NCBI GenBank assembly: GCA_027032075.1
Contig: JALVOC010000022.1
Coordinates: 1-48,819 of the forward strand
Direction of reading: 5' to 3'
Source of the DNA: Chromatiales bacterium
GTDB taxonomy: Bacteria > Pseudomonadota > Gammaproteobacteria > UBA6429 > Thiohalophilaceae
Length of the DNA: 48,819 nt
Each line of letters begins with the position of its first letter. Position 1 is the first letter of the stretch. Below are positions 40,270-48,761 of the stretch, piece by piece. The position numbers and the translations under genes are program-made. A model generated the notes under the pieces. That model did not search any database. It had not been told where the DNA came from and saw nothing but the letters and a program-made list of their open reading frames with translations.

Positions 40270-40907
40270 AAATCGTTACGAGCGCCCTTTTGGCAAGTGT
40301 GCTGTCTGTTGCTGCACCCGTAATGGCGGAAGAAAAAACCGAAGCACAACGCAAGCCGCTGATCGAGCCGGAAATCGAACGGCGTGAACTGATCGAAGCC
40401 AAAATCGACGACGAGGATTTTGAGCTTGGGCTGTTCGCCGGTTTTTTGAGTATCGAGGACTTCGGCAGCAGTTCCCTCGTGGGTCTGCGCGCTGCCTATC
40501 ATGTCAACGAGGTGTTGTTTCTCGAAGCGATGTACGGCCGCGCCAAGGGTGGCAAAACAAGTTATGAAAATTTAAGCGGTGGTGCACCACTGCTGACCGA
40601 TGCACAACGTGAGTACAGCTATTATAATTTGTCACTCGGCTTCGACCTGCTGCCGGGCGAAGCCTTCCTCACCAGCGAGCATGCTTTCAACACCGCCTTG
40701 TATCTCATTGCCGGTGCCGGCAGCACCACTTTTGCGGGGGACGATCATTTCACTATCAACTATGGAGTCGGTTATCGCTTCCTGGTGACGGATTACCTCG
40801 CCATCCACACCAACTTCAGGGACCATTTGTTCAACATGGATCTCCTGGGAGAAAGCAAAACCACACATAACATCGAGCTGAGTTTTTCCGCCACTGTCTT
40901 TTTCTAG
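40239..40907 (+). CDS. Outer-membrane beta-barrel protein
   Basis: This 222-residue protein has a signal peptide cut after PVMA (about residue 30). A charged periplasmic stretch (IEPEIERRELIEAKIDDEDF) precedes a predicted eight-stranded barrel (FELGLFAGFLSIEDFGSSSL, YSYYNLSLGFDLLPGEAFLT) ending in FF. It resembles the outer-membrane barrel family shared by myxobacteria and some gammaproteobacteria that accompanies AgmX/ExbBD/TPR genes (recalled from family descriptions, not searched). GAGG precedes the ATG. It overlaps the upstream SH3-barrel gene. Confidence 0.8.
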   Translation: MEGRIHRLLLKIVTSALLASVLSVAAPVMAEEKTEAQRKPLIEPEIERRELIEAKIDDEDFELGLFAGFLSIEDFGSSSLVGLRAAYHVNEVLFLEAMYGRAKGGKTSYENLSGGAPLLTDAQREYSYYNLSLGFDLLPGEAFLTSEHAFNTALYLIAGAGSTTFAGDDHFTINYGVGYRFLVTDYLAIHTNFRDHLFNMDLLGESKTTHNIELSFSATVFF

Positions 40908-40921
40908 CATGAGGTGAAGCC

Positions 40922-41434
40922 ATGAATTCGTATATCCGAAACAATCCGATACAACTGTTTGTCGCCACTGTCCTCGGCCTGCTGCTGTTCTCCACAGCTA
41001 TGGCAGAAAACATCAGCGGTCCCGCACCCGACTTTACCTTGAAGAGCAACAGGGGGAAAAACATCAAGCTCAGCGAACTCCGCGGCCAGGTGGTCTTGCT
41101 GAACTTCTGGGCCTCCTGGTGTGGTCCCTGCCGCCAGGAAATGCCACTGCTGGAAAAACTGTACCAGCGCTACCAACCGCTGGGTTTTACCCTTCTGGGG
41201 ATCAATGTTGAGGAGGACACGCGTCAGGCAAAAACCCTGTTGAAGGATGTCAAAGTCAGTTTTCCCATCCTTTTCGACAACAAAAACAGCGTAAGTGAAC
41301 GCTACGATATTTCCGCCATGCCCAGCACCATCCTGGTGGATCGCGACGGCAACATGCGTTATCTGCACAAAGGCTACAAGGCAGGTGACGAGGCAACCTA
41401 CAGGAAATGGGTAAAAAGCCTGCTGAAGGAATAA
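40922..41434 (+). CDS. TlpA-family thiol-disulfide oxidoreductase
   Basis: This is a periplasmic thioredoxin-fold protein of 170 residues. The N-terminal signal sequence (LFVATVLGLLLFSTAMA-EN) is followed by PAPDFTLKS and the active site WASWCGPC (Cys67, Cys70). The cis-proline loop is AMPSTILVDRDG. TlpA/ResA proteins reduce disulfides, for example in apocytochromes before haem attachment. That would suit the haem proteins of this cluster but is not proven. It lies 14 nt after the barrel gene and two bases before DUF4266. Confidence 0.92.
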   Translation: MNSYIRNNPIQLFVATVLGLLLFSTAMAENISGPAPDFTLKSNRGKNIKLSELRGQVVLLNFWASWCGPCRQEMPLLEKLYQRYQPLGFTLLGINVEEDTRQAKTLLKDVKVSFPILFDNKNSVSERYDISAMPSTILVDRDGNMRYLHKGYKAGDEATYRKWVKSLLKE

Positions 41435-41436
41435 CC

Positions 41437-41655
41437 ATGAAACAACTCGTGCTCGTCTCTTCACTGTTTATATTTTTATCCGGCTGCGGCATCGAGCCGT
41501 GGGTAAAGCCATATGAACGTGCGCACCTTGCCGACCCCATCATGAGTCCCGGCCGGGATCCGGTATCGACGGCTTATATACAGCATGTCTATGACGCGCG
41601 TGAAGGCGCGCGCGGTGCCGGCATAGCGTCAGGTGGTGGCTGTGGCTGCAACTAG
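41437..41655 (+). CDS. DUF4266 lipoprotein
   Basis: This is a 72-residue lipoprotein (lipobox LSGC, Cys17). It contains the family pattern WVKPYERAHLADPIM and DAREGARGAG and ends in a glycine- and cysteine-rich tail, GGGCGCN. The two tail cysteines are a hallmark of DUF4266 and could bind metal or be substrates of the adjacent TlpA protein. Its function is unknown. Its last 23 bases overlap the DUF3570 gene, so the two are translationally linked. Confidence 0.88.
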   Translation: MKQLVLVSSLFIFLSGCGIEPWVKPYERAHLADPIMSPGRDPVSTAYIQHVYDAREGARGAGIASGGGCGCN

Positions 41656-42784
41656 GCACATTGCAATTTTACTTGCACTGCTCGGCTGGCTGCCTGGCCA
41701 GGGTGCTTTTGCTGCGGTGCTGCCCGAAGACCGTTCGGATGCGCTGTTTCATACCTATGACGGTGGTGGCGTGCAGGTCAACGGCCCCTCGATACTGATC
41801 CGCAAAGCGGTGGGGGAAAGTGTCTCCCTCTCGGTCAATTACTATGTGGATTCCATCTCCAGTGCCTCTATCGATGTGATCACCCAGGCCAGTCCCTATA
41901 CTGAAAAACGCATGGAACATTCCTTCAGCATGGATTACCTGCATGGCGAATCCACCATGAGCCTTGCCTACACCACAAGTACGGAAAGCGATTACGATGC
42001 CAATACCGCCAGTTTCAGTATCAGCCAGGACCTCTTCGGGGATCTGACTACGGTCACGCTCGGCTACTCACGCGGCATGAATGAGGTGCGTAAAAACAAT
42101 GATCCCGCTTTTCAGAAAGAACTGAAAACCCACAGCTACCGCGTGGGCGTTTCCCAGGTGCTGAGCAAAAACCTGTTGCTGGTGCTTGCCTACGAAACGA
42201 TAGCGGACGAAGGTTACCTGAACAATCCCTACCGCTCCGTGCGTTATCTGGATTCGAATGTCGCCAGAGGCTACAGTTACCAGGGTGAGGTTTATCCCAA
42301 CACCCGCACCAGTAACAGTGTTTCCCTGCGTGCCCGCTATTATCTGCCCTACCGTGCGGTGATCCATGCGGGCACGCGCCTGTTTGCCGACAGCTGGGGG
42401 ATTCAGGCCACTGATTATGAAATCGGTTATGTCCATCCTTATCGGGACAACTGGATATTTGAACTGCGCTACCGGAGCTACAGCCAAAGCCATGCAAGTT
42501 TTTACAGTGATCTGTTCGCGCAGCGTGATGCGCAGAATTTTCTCGCGCGTGACAAGGAGTTAAGCACGTTTAGCGATCAGACCATCGGCCTCGAAGCCAG
42601 TTACGAAATACTTAAAAACGGCTGGAGTTTTTTCAACAAGGGCAGCATCAATCTGGCCTACGACCGGATATTTTTCGATTATCAGGATTTCCGCGATCTT
42701 ACTGCGGGAGGCTCGGCCGGCCAGGAACCTCTTTATTCCTTTACCGCCAATGTCTTCCGTCTGTATCTTTCCCTCTGGTACTGA
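41633..42784 (+). CDS. DUF3570 outer-membrane beta-barrel protein
   Basis: This 383-residue protein starts at a GTG inside the DUF4266 gene. Its signal peptide is IAILLALLGWLPGQGAFA-AV. It shows the family opening FHTYDGGGVQVNGPSILIRK and YYVDSISSASIDVI. Alternating beta strands continue to a C-terminal LYLSLWY, consistent with a large outer-membrane barrel. DUF3570 and DUF4266 usually occur together, often near TlpA and ApbE. Its role, perhaps in metal or redox-cofactor export, is not established. Confidence 0.9.
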   Translation: MVAVAATRHIAILLALLGWLPGQGAFAAVLPEDRSDALFHTYDGGGVQVNGPSILIRKAVGESVSLSVNYYVDSISSASIDVITQASPYTEKRMEHSFSMDYLHGESTMSLAYTTSTESDYDANTASFSISQDLFGDLTTVTLGYSRGMNEVRKNNDPAFQKELKTHSYRVGVSQVLSKNLLLVLAYETIADEGYLNNPYRSVRYLDSNVARGYSYQGEVYPNTRTSNSVSLRARYYLPYRAVIHAGTRLFADSWGIQATDYEIGYVHPYRDNWIFELRYRSYSQSHASFYSDLFAQRDAQNFLARDKELSTFSDQTIGLEASYEILKNGWSFFNKGSINLAYDRIFFDYQDFRDLTAGGSAGQEPLYSFTANVFRLYLSLWY

Positions 42785-43528
42785 GACGATACCGCTGCAT
42801 TTGCGGCCGAAGCATCAAAAACATGTCCAAACAGGCGTTCCGACCACCAGTACACTTAGGTAACGGAGCATCAGGGGAAGTCTCTGGAGTCCCATGGCAA
42901 TACTCCAGGCAGCAACACATATTGCACAAACAATTTGCCATCCCCCCTGAAACTTCAGGGAGGTACCACATGGCATGTGTGGGGGGGAGACGGGGGGTTG
43001 AAGGTTGTTTATTGCTATTTTGTCGGATAAGACAGCAACTCCATGCCGCTGTTTCATCTTTCACTTCAAATAATTAAAACACAAAAATGAAATTATTTAA
43101 TAATACTAATTGAGTAAATTGCATTTCTTCCCGATTTTGAGATTTTTGCCCCCGCTGCCGTCCAGTTACACAACCTGACAGACGGTAAACATCGATGCGT
43201 AACACAGGGATCTCGCATTGTTACGGTGTCACCTCCGGTATGCTGAAGTAACCAGCGTTTCCTCGAAACGTGCCTTCCCCCTCTATTCATATGCAAAGCT
43301 CAGGGTCTTTTGATGACCGCCGTGTCAAATTGTCGCACCCGGAATAATTTACTGATATGCACCATCATGCCGTGCTTGACTGAAAGGCTGTTTTGTACGC
43401 GAATAAAGCCGTAACAGCCGCTCGCCCCCCCTCCACCATTTATTTTTTGCAATCAAGTGGACTCTGATCAGCCTCGATAGTATCTTTAAGAATTTGTACT
43501 GTTCCCAAGACAAACCCACGGATTACCT
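42785..43528. other. Long intergenic region upstream of nifJ
   Basis: No gene is supported in these 744 nt. Notable structures are CCCTGAA/TTCAGGG (42945-42951 with 42954-42960), the palindrome CACATG-G-CATGTG (42967-42979), and AAATAATT/AATTATTT (43068-43075 with 43091-43098) in an AT-rich stretch. Just upstream of nifJ, a half-site ATCAA at 43452-43456 with a poor partner may be a weak FNR site. None is followed by a clear U-run. Base composition shifts from GC-rich to AT-rich within the gap. Confidence 0.5.
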
Positions 43529-46500
43529 ATGCCAAAACTGCCGATGCTGACGATCGATGGCAACCAGGCTGCCGCCACGGTTGCCTATAAGCTCAATGAG
43601 GTGATTGCCATCTACCCCATCACCCCGGCTTCGCCCATGGGCGAATGGGCGGATGAATGGGCCGCCCGCAATCAGCCGAATCTGTGGGATACCGTTCCCA
43701 AGGTGGTCGAGATGCAAAGCGAGGCCGGTGCCGCCGGTGCGATTCATGGTGCCTTACAGGCCGGCGCCTTGAGCACCACCTTTACCGCCTCGCAGGGCCT
43801 GCTGCTGATGCTCCCGAACATGTACAAAATCGCCGGCGAACTGACCTCCACGGTGTTTCATATCGCCGCCCGTTCCATAGCCTGCCAGGCCCTCTCCATC
43901 TTCGGCGATCACAGTGATGTCATGGCGGCGCGCATGACCGGCTTTGGCTTTTTATGCTCCAACTCCCCGCAGGAAGTGATGGACTTCGCCCTGATTGCCC
44001 AGGCTGCCAGCCTCGAGGGTCGTATACCGATGCTGCATTTTTTTGACGGCTTCCGCACCTCACATGAAGTGTCCAAAATCTTTTCCCTCGATGATGAAAC
44101 CCTGCGTGCCATGATCAAGGAGGAATGGATCACCGCACACCGCAATCGCGCGCTTTCACCCGAGCACCCGGTGTTACGCGGCAGTTCGCAAAACCCCGAT
44201 ATCTACTTTCAGGCACGCGAAACCGTCAACCCCTACTACCGCCGGATGCCTGCCATCGTTCAGGCCACGATGGATCGCTTCGCCACCCTGACCGGCCGTC
44301 AGTATCACCTGTTCGATTATGTCGGCAGTGAGGAGGCGGAGCGTATCATGATATTGATGGGGTCCGGCGCGGAGGCAGTGGAGGAAACCGTCAAATACCT
44401 GAACCGCCAGGGTGAAAAAGTTGGCTTGATCAAGGTCCGGCTGTATCGTCCCTTCGCTGCCGACAGCCTGATTGCGGCGCTGCCGCCGAGTTGTACAAAA
44501 ATTGCCGTGCTGGATCGCACCAAGGAACCGGGCAGTGATGGTGAACCTCTGTATAAAGACGTCGTTACCGCGATTTCCCAGCATTACAACGAAAAGGAAT
44601 GTAAATTTGCTCACATGCCGAAAATCGTCGGCGGCCGCTACGGTCTGTCCTCCAAGGAATTCACCCCGGCAATGATCAAGGCGGTTTTCGACGAACTGAA
44701 AAACGCACATCCGAAAAATCATTTTACCATCGGCATCCATGATGATGTCAGCCACACCAGTCTGGCATGGCAAGCAGACTTCCGTACTGATGCCCATCGT
44801 GAAACATTCCAGGCGGTGTTTTTCGGCCTTGGCAGCGATGGCACCGTGAGTGCCAACAAAAACAGTATCAAGATCATCGGTGAAAGCACGGATCTGCATG
44901 CCCAGGGCTATTTTGTCTATGACTCCAAAAAAGCAGGCGCGGTGACCGTCTCGCATTTACGCTTTGGTCCCAGGCCGATCCACTCCACTTATCTGATCGG
45001 CAACAACGACGCTGATTTCGTTGCCTGCCACCAGCCTGTTTTCCTCGAACGCTATAACATGCTGGAGCTTGCAGCAGACAATGCCGTGTTCCTGCTCAAT
45101 TCCCCTGCCACGCCGGATGAGGTATGGGATACGCTGCCGCAAACCATGCAACAACAGATCATCGACAAAAATATACGCTTTTACACAATTGATGCCTATG
45201 CGGTTGCTGAACACAGCGGCATGGGGAAACGCATCAACACCATCATGCAAACCTGTTTTTTTGCCATTTCGGACATCCTGCCGAAACAACAGGCTATCGA
45301 TGCGATTAAAGAGGCAGTTGAACAGACCTATGGCAAAAAAGGGCGCCGTGTCGTGGAGATCAACTTCCAGGCGATTGATGAAACACTTGCCCGCCTGCAT
45401 GCCGTGAAAGTGCCTGCACAAGTCACCAGTCATCTGCAAATCCCCCCACCTGTTGCCGATTCCGCACCGGATTTCATCAAAAAGGTTACCGGCGAAATCA
45501 TTGCCGAGCGCGGCAATGCCGTTCCGGTCAGTCTGCTGCCTGCCGACGGCACCTTCCCCCTGGGCAGTGCCGCATATGAAAAGCGCAACCTCGCCCTGGA
45601 GATCCCGGTATGGGATGCCGAGCTGTGCACCCAATGCGGCAAATGTCCGCTGGTCTGCCCGCATGGCGCGATCCGCAGCAAGATTTTTCACGAGAAGGAA
45701 CTCGCCGATGCACCGGCGACATTCAAGCATGTCCCCATGCTGGGAAAAGGTTTTCCCGCCGGAATGCACATCAGTTACCAGGTGGCCCCCGAGGACTGCA
45801 CGGGTTGCACTCTCTGCGTGGATATCTGCCCCATCCACGACAAAGCCGATCCCGGGCACAAGGCATTGAACATGGCACCGCAACCACCATTGCGTGCGCA
45901 GGAACGTGAAAACTGGAATTTCTTTCTCTCCCTGCCTGAATACGATCGCCGCGAGTTGAAAGCCACCACCATCAAGGGTTCGATGGTATTACAACCGTTG
46001 TTTGAATTCTCCAGCGCCTGTGTCGGTTGTGGAGAAACCCCCTACATCAAACTGGCCACCCAGTTGTTCGGCGACAGAATGGTGGTGGCGAACGCAACCG
46101 GTTGCTCCTCGATCTATGGCGGCAACCTGCCCACCACGCCCTGGACGGTCAATGCAGAAGGCCGCGGGCCGGCATGGAATAACTCCCTGTTTGAGGATAA
46201 TGCGGAATTCGGCATTGGCATACGCATTGCCATCGACAAACAAACCGAACACGCACGGGAACTGCTCTCCAGCCTCTCTGCCCAACTGGACAGCGAACTG
46301 GTGAGTGATATTCTCAATGCCGATCAATCCGACGAGACAGGTATCCAGCAACAACGTCAGCGCGTCGAACAGTTACGCGACGCCTTGAAAAAACTGGCGG
46401 ATCCCTCTGCCGCACAACTGAGCCAACTGCTCGACTACCTTTGTTACCGAAGCGTCTGGATAATCGGCGGCGATGGCTGGGCCTATGATATTGGTTACGG

Positions 46501-47176
46501 CGGGCTTGATCATGTGCTCGCCTCGGGACGCAATGTCAACATCCTGGTGCTGGACACGGAAGTTTATTCCAATACCGGCGGACAAACATCCAAAGCCACA
46601 CCACGGGGCGCGGTGGCCAAATTCTCGGCCAGCGGCAAACCGACGGTAAAAAAAGACCTGGCATTACTGGCGATGGATTATGAAAACGTTTATGTCGCGC
46701 ATGTTGCCTATGCCGCCAAGGACATTCAAACCCTGCGCGCGTTTATCGAAGCAGAAGCGCATGATGGGCCTTCCCTGATCATCGCCTACTCCCCCTGTAT
46801 CGCACAGGGAATCGATCTGACCAAAAACCACCAGCAGCAGGAGCTGGCGGTAAAGAGCGGGCACTGGCCGCTGTTCCGCTTTGATCCAAAACGCGTGAAA
46901 CAAAACATGAACCCGCTGCGCCTTGACTCTGCCGAACCTTCCATACCGTACAAAGAGTTTATCCAGACGGAAACACGTTTCAGCATGCTATGGCAAAGCC
47001 ACCCGGAAGAGGCCGAGCGCTTTTTACAACAGGCACAACAGGACGTCTACCACAGGTACCACTATTACAAACAGCTCTCCGAGCTGGACTGGGATGATCA
47101 CACCAGCATCGCTGCCACCAAGGCAAAACTGCATGCACTGATGCGCATGCCGGAAGCCGGTTCAAAAACCGGTTAA
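43529..47176 (+). CDS. nifJ: Pyruvate:ferredoxin (flavodoxin) oxidoreductase
   Basis: This enzyme converts pyruvate and CoA to acetyl-CoA and CO2, reducing ferredoxin or flavodoxin. The single chain has 1215 residues, about the usual length. The N-terminal TPP-pyrimidine domain has YPITPASPMGEWADEW. Two 4Fe-4S motifs follow: CTQCGKC...CP (from Cys700) and CTGCTLC...CP (from Cys757). Then CVGCGETP (Cys831), ATGCSSIYGGNLPTTPW and the TPP pyrophosphate site GGDGWAYDIGYGG near residue 980. The C-terminal TPP region has SNTGGQTSKATPRG. It stands alone with its own terminator. It indicates fermentative or anaerobic pyruvate use, or electron supply to nitrogenase elsewhere. Confidence 0.97.
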   Translation: MPKLPMLTIDGNQAAATVAYKLNEVIAIYPITPASPMGEWADEWAARNQPNLWDTVPKVVEMQSEAGAAGAIHGALQAGALSTTFTASQGLLLMLPNMYKIAGELTSTVFHIAARSIACQALSIFGDHSDVMAARMTGFGFLCSNSPQEVMDFALIAQAASLEGRIPMLHFFDGFRTSHEVSKIFSLDDETLRAMIKEEWITAHRNRALSPEHPVLRGSSQNPDIYFQARETVNPYYRRMPAIVQATMDRFATLTGRQYHLFDYVGSEEAERIMILMGSGAEAVEETVKYLNRQGEKVGLIKVRLYRPFAADSLIAALPPSCTKIAVLDRTKEPGSDGEPLYKDVVTAISQHYNEKECKFAHMPKIVGGRYGLSSKEFTPAMIKAVFDELKNAHPKNHFTIGIHDDVSHTSLAWQADFRTDAHRETFQAVFFGLGSDGTVSANKNSIKIIGESTDLHAQGYFVYDSKKAGAVTVSHLRFGPRPIHSTYLIGNNDADFVACHQPVFLERYNMLELAADNAVFLLNSPATPDEVWDTLPQTMQQQIIDKNIRFYTIDAYAVAEHSGMGKRINTIMQTCFFAISDILPKQQAIDAIKEAVEQTYGKKGRRVVEINFQAIDETLARLHAVKVPAQVTSHLQIPPPVADSAPDFIKKVTGEIIAERGNAVPVSLLPADGTFPLGSAAYEKRNLALEIPVWDAELCTQCGKCPLVCPHGAIRSKIFHEKELADAPATFKHVPMLGKGFPAGMHISYQVAPEDCTGCTLCVDICPIHDKADPGHKALNMAPQPPLRAQERENWNFFLSLPEYDRRELKATTIKGSMVLQPLFEFSSACVGCGETPYIKLATQLFGDRMVVANATGCSSIYGGNLPTTPWTVNAEGRGPAWNNSLFEDNAEFGIGIRIAIDKQTEHARELLSSLSAQLDSELVSDILNADQSDETGIQQQRQRVEQLRDALKKLADPSAAQLSQLLDYLCYRSVWIIGGDGWAYDIGYGGLDHVLASGRNVNILVLDTEVYSNTGGQTSKATPRGAVAKFSASGKPTVKKDLALLAMDYENVYVAHVAYAAKDIQTLRAFIEAEAHDGPSLIIAYSPCIAQGIDLTKNHQQQELAVKSGHWPLFRFDPKRVKQNMNPLRLDSAEPSIPYKEFIQTETRFSMLWQSHPEEAERFLQQAQQDVYHRYHYYKQLSELDWDDHTSIAATKAKLHALMRMPEAGSKTG

Positions 47177-47240
47177 GGATCCGCCAGGAAGGCCCGGTTT
47201 CATTGGAATATTGCCATTCCGGCGCATGCCGGAAGCCGGT
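47143..47240 (+). repeat. 19-bp direct repeat spanning the nifJ stop
   Basis: GCGCATGCCGGAAGCCGGT occurs at 47143-47161, inside the last codons of nifJ, and again at 47222-47240, 60 bp after the first copy ends. The second copy also contributes to a perfect stem TTCCGGC-GCAT-GCCGGAA (47217-47234). A partial duplication of the gene end is the likeliest origin. Confidence 0.7.
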
Positions 47241-47479
47241 CAATCATTAGCAGGTAACACATGGATGGCGAAGCGCCGCCGGGTCGCGTCCGGAATGATG
47301 AATAAACAGCGCTTCCCTGAAGCGTTTTTTTAACAGGTTTACATTTTTCCTGTGACACTCTGCACGTTTTCGGAATTATTCCCCCCAGATGCGTCAAGCA
47401 CGATGGAATCGTGCCGAAAACCTCCTTATATCTGTATTGGAACCAACTGACATCCAACCAGACATTTTGAGGAATGCCC
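47177..47479. other. Intergenic region between nifJ and the GGDEF gene
   Basis: This gap of about 300 nt holds the second direct-repeat copy, the 47217-47234 stem-loop and the nifJ terminator. The segment 47335-47465 between the terminator and the next gene must contain a promoter; no confident hexamer pair was found. Confidence 0.5.
47310..47331 (+). terminator. Rho-independent terminator of nifJ
   Basis: CGCTTC-CCT-GAAGCG forms a 6-bp stem with a 3-nt loop and is followed at once by seven T. It lies about 135 nt after the nifJ stop, and its orientation is rightward. Confidence 0.85.
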
Positions 47480-48430
47480 ATGCCGCAAGGCAGCCTGACT
47501 GACGAACTTGCTACACTCCCGCTGCTGCATGGAATCAACGCGGACGCGCTTAACTGGTTGATCGCCAACAGCAGTATAAGCACTTTTTCCGCTGGCGCGA
47601 TTTTGCTCAGCCCGCATAAAAAAAACAACACCGCCTATATACTTCTTTCCGGGCGTCTCGAGGTAAGGCTGGCATCCGATGCAGAAGAGATCTGTGCCTA
47701 TCTCGATGCCGGCAGTTGGGTGGGCGAAATGTCAATCATCGAAGGCACGGTGCCATCCGCCACCGTGATAACCGCCACCGACTCCCGTTTGCTCGCCATC
47801 TCGGGGGAAGTGTTATGGTCACTGATCGATCAATCACACGCAGTCGCACGCAATCTGCTGCACGCCTTTTCCGCCCGCGTCCGCCGGGACAATGTGCTGA
47901 TTGCGGAAAGTAGAAAACAGCAGCGGCTGTTCGCGGAAAGCGCCCAAACAGACTTTCTCACCGGCCTGCGAAACCGGCGCTGGCTGGACGATATGCTCCA
48001 CCGCCTGATTGAACGCTGCAACATCAACCAGCAAACCCTGAGTCTAATCATGCTGGACATCGACCACTTCAAAGCCTACAACGACAGCAACGGCCACCTT
48101 GCAGGTGACAAGGCACTTCAGACCGTCGCCCACAGCATTCGCGACCACATCCGCCCCACGGATACCGCCGCACGTTATGGCGGAGAGGAATTTGTGGTGA
48201 TCATGCCGAACACCAGACAGGAAGACGCCATCATCATTGCCAACCGTCTCTGTGATGTCATCCGCCAACAACAAATCATCCGGGATGACGGCACCCCCCT
48301 CCCCGGCGTCACCGTCTCCATTGGCCTGTCTTCACTAAGCGATGAAAAAACAGCCGACCAGCTACTCAACCTTGCCGATGATGCACTCTATCGTGCAAAA
48401 AACGCCGGACGCGACCAGGTCGCCGCCTGA
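47480..48430 (+). CDS. Diguanylate cyclase with N-terminal cyclic-nucleotide-binding-like domain
   Basis: This is a cytoplasmic protein of 316 residues that should make cyclic di-GMP from GTP. The N-terminal domain (about 15-125) has the CRP-type cupin pattern AYILLSGRLEVRL and WVGEMSIIEG. The GGDEF domain (about 150-316) has DFLTGLRNRRW, LDIDHFKAYND, catalytic GGEEF (234-238) and product-inhibition site RPTD (225-228), exactly five residues before it. The arginine that binds the cyclic phosphate in CRP is Pro92 here (VPSATV). I chose the ATG at 47480, which has GAGGA at a good distance, over 47474. It stands alone. Confidence 0.92.
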   Translation: MPQGSLTDELATLPLLHGINADALNWLIANSSISTFSAGAILLSPHKKNNTAYILLSGRLEVRLASDAEEICAYLDAGSWVGEMSIIEGTVPSATVITATDSRLLAISGEVLWSLIDQSHAVARNLLHAFSARVRRDNVLIAESRKQQRLFAESAQTDFLTGLRNRRWLDDMLHRLIERCNINQQTLSLIMLDIDHFKAYNDSNGHLAGDKALQTVAHSIRDHIRPTDTAARYGGEEFVVIMPNTRQEDAIIIANRLCDVIRQQQIIRDDGTPLPGVTVSIGLSSLSDEKTADQLLNLADDALYRAKNAGRDQVAA

Positions 48431-48482
48431 CATTTGATTTGCCAGATAACACTCCCCCATCGCAAATCAGCCTTGATTAAAG

Positions 48483-48519
48483 CCCCCTCACCCCAGCCCT
48501 CTCCCTGAGGGAGAGGGGG
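48483..48519 (-). repeat. Inverted copy of the GC-rich intergenic repeat
   Basis: This 37-nt segment has the pattern CCCTCACCCC, then CCCTCTCCCTGAGGGAGAGGG. It is the reverse-complement type of the two units at 48565 and 48762, with changes in the loop. Such CCCTCACCC/CCCTCTCCC elements are scattered between genes in many gammaproteobacterial genomes. Confidence 0.7.
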
Positions 48520-48564
48520 TCAGGCCTGTTTAGCCCTTCAATTTTACGAAAGCGATGCAGCCTG

Positions 48565-48622
48565 GAGGAACCTTTAACGAAGGGTCCCCTCTCCCGCCGG
48601 GAGAGGGACAGGGTGAGGGGAT
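48565..48622 (+). repeat. 58-bp direct repeat unit, copy 1
   Basis: The unit begins GAGGAACCTTTAACGAAGGG, then has a dyad CCCTCTCCCG-C-CGGGAGAGGG and ends ACAGGGTGAGGGGAT. It matches copy 2 at 57 of 58 bases. The near identity over the whole unit points to recent duplication or active repeat spread. Confidence 0.9.
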
Positions 48623-48761
48623 CAAAAAAACCTGACATCCCCCATGCCTGTACCCTTCGCCGGCATGCAACGCAGCCTGGATGAGGCGCGGTAAAATCCA
48701 GGGGTGCGCGTTGCGTTTGTCCTCACGGATTTCACCAGGCTGCATTGATGCCTCCTGTATA

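Noticed and set aside
42785-43077. Small gene upstream of nifJ (84-codon frame at 42823)
   Set aside because: It has no ribosome binding site or recognisable product, and it crosses two inverted repeats.
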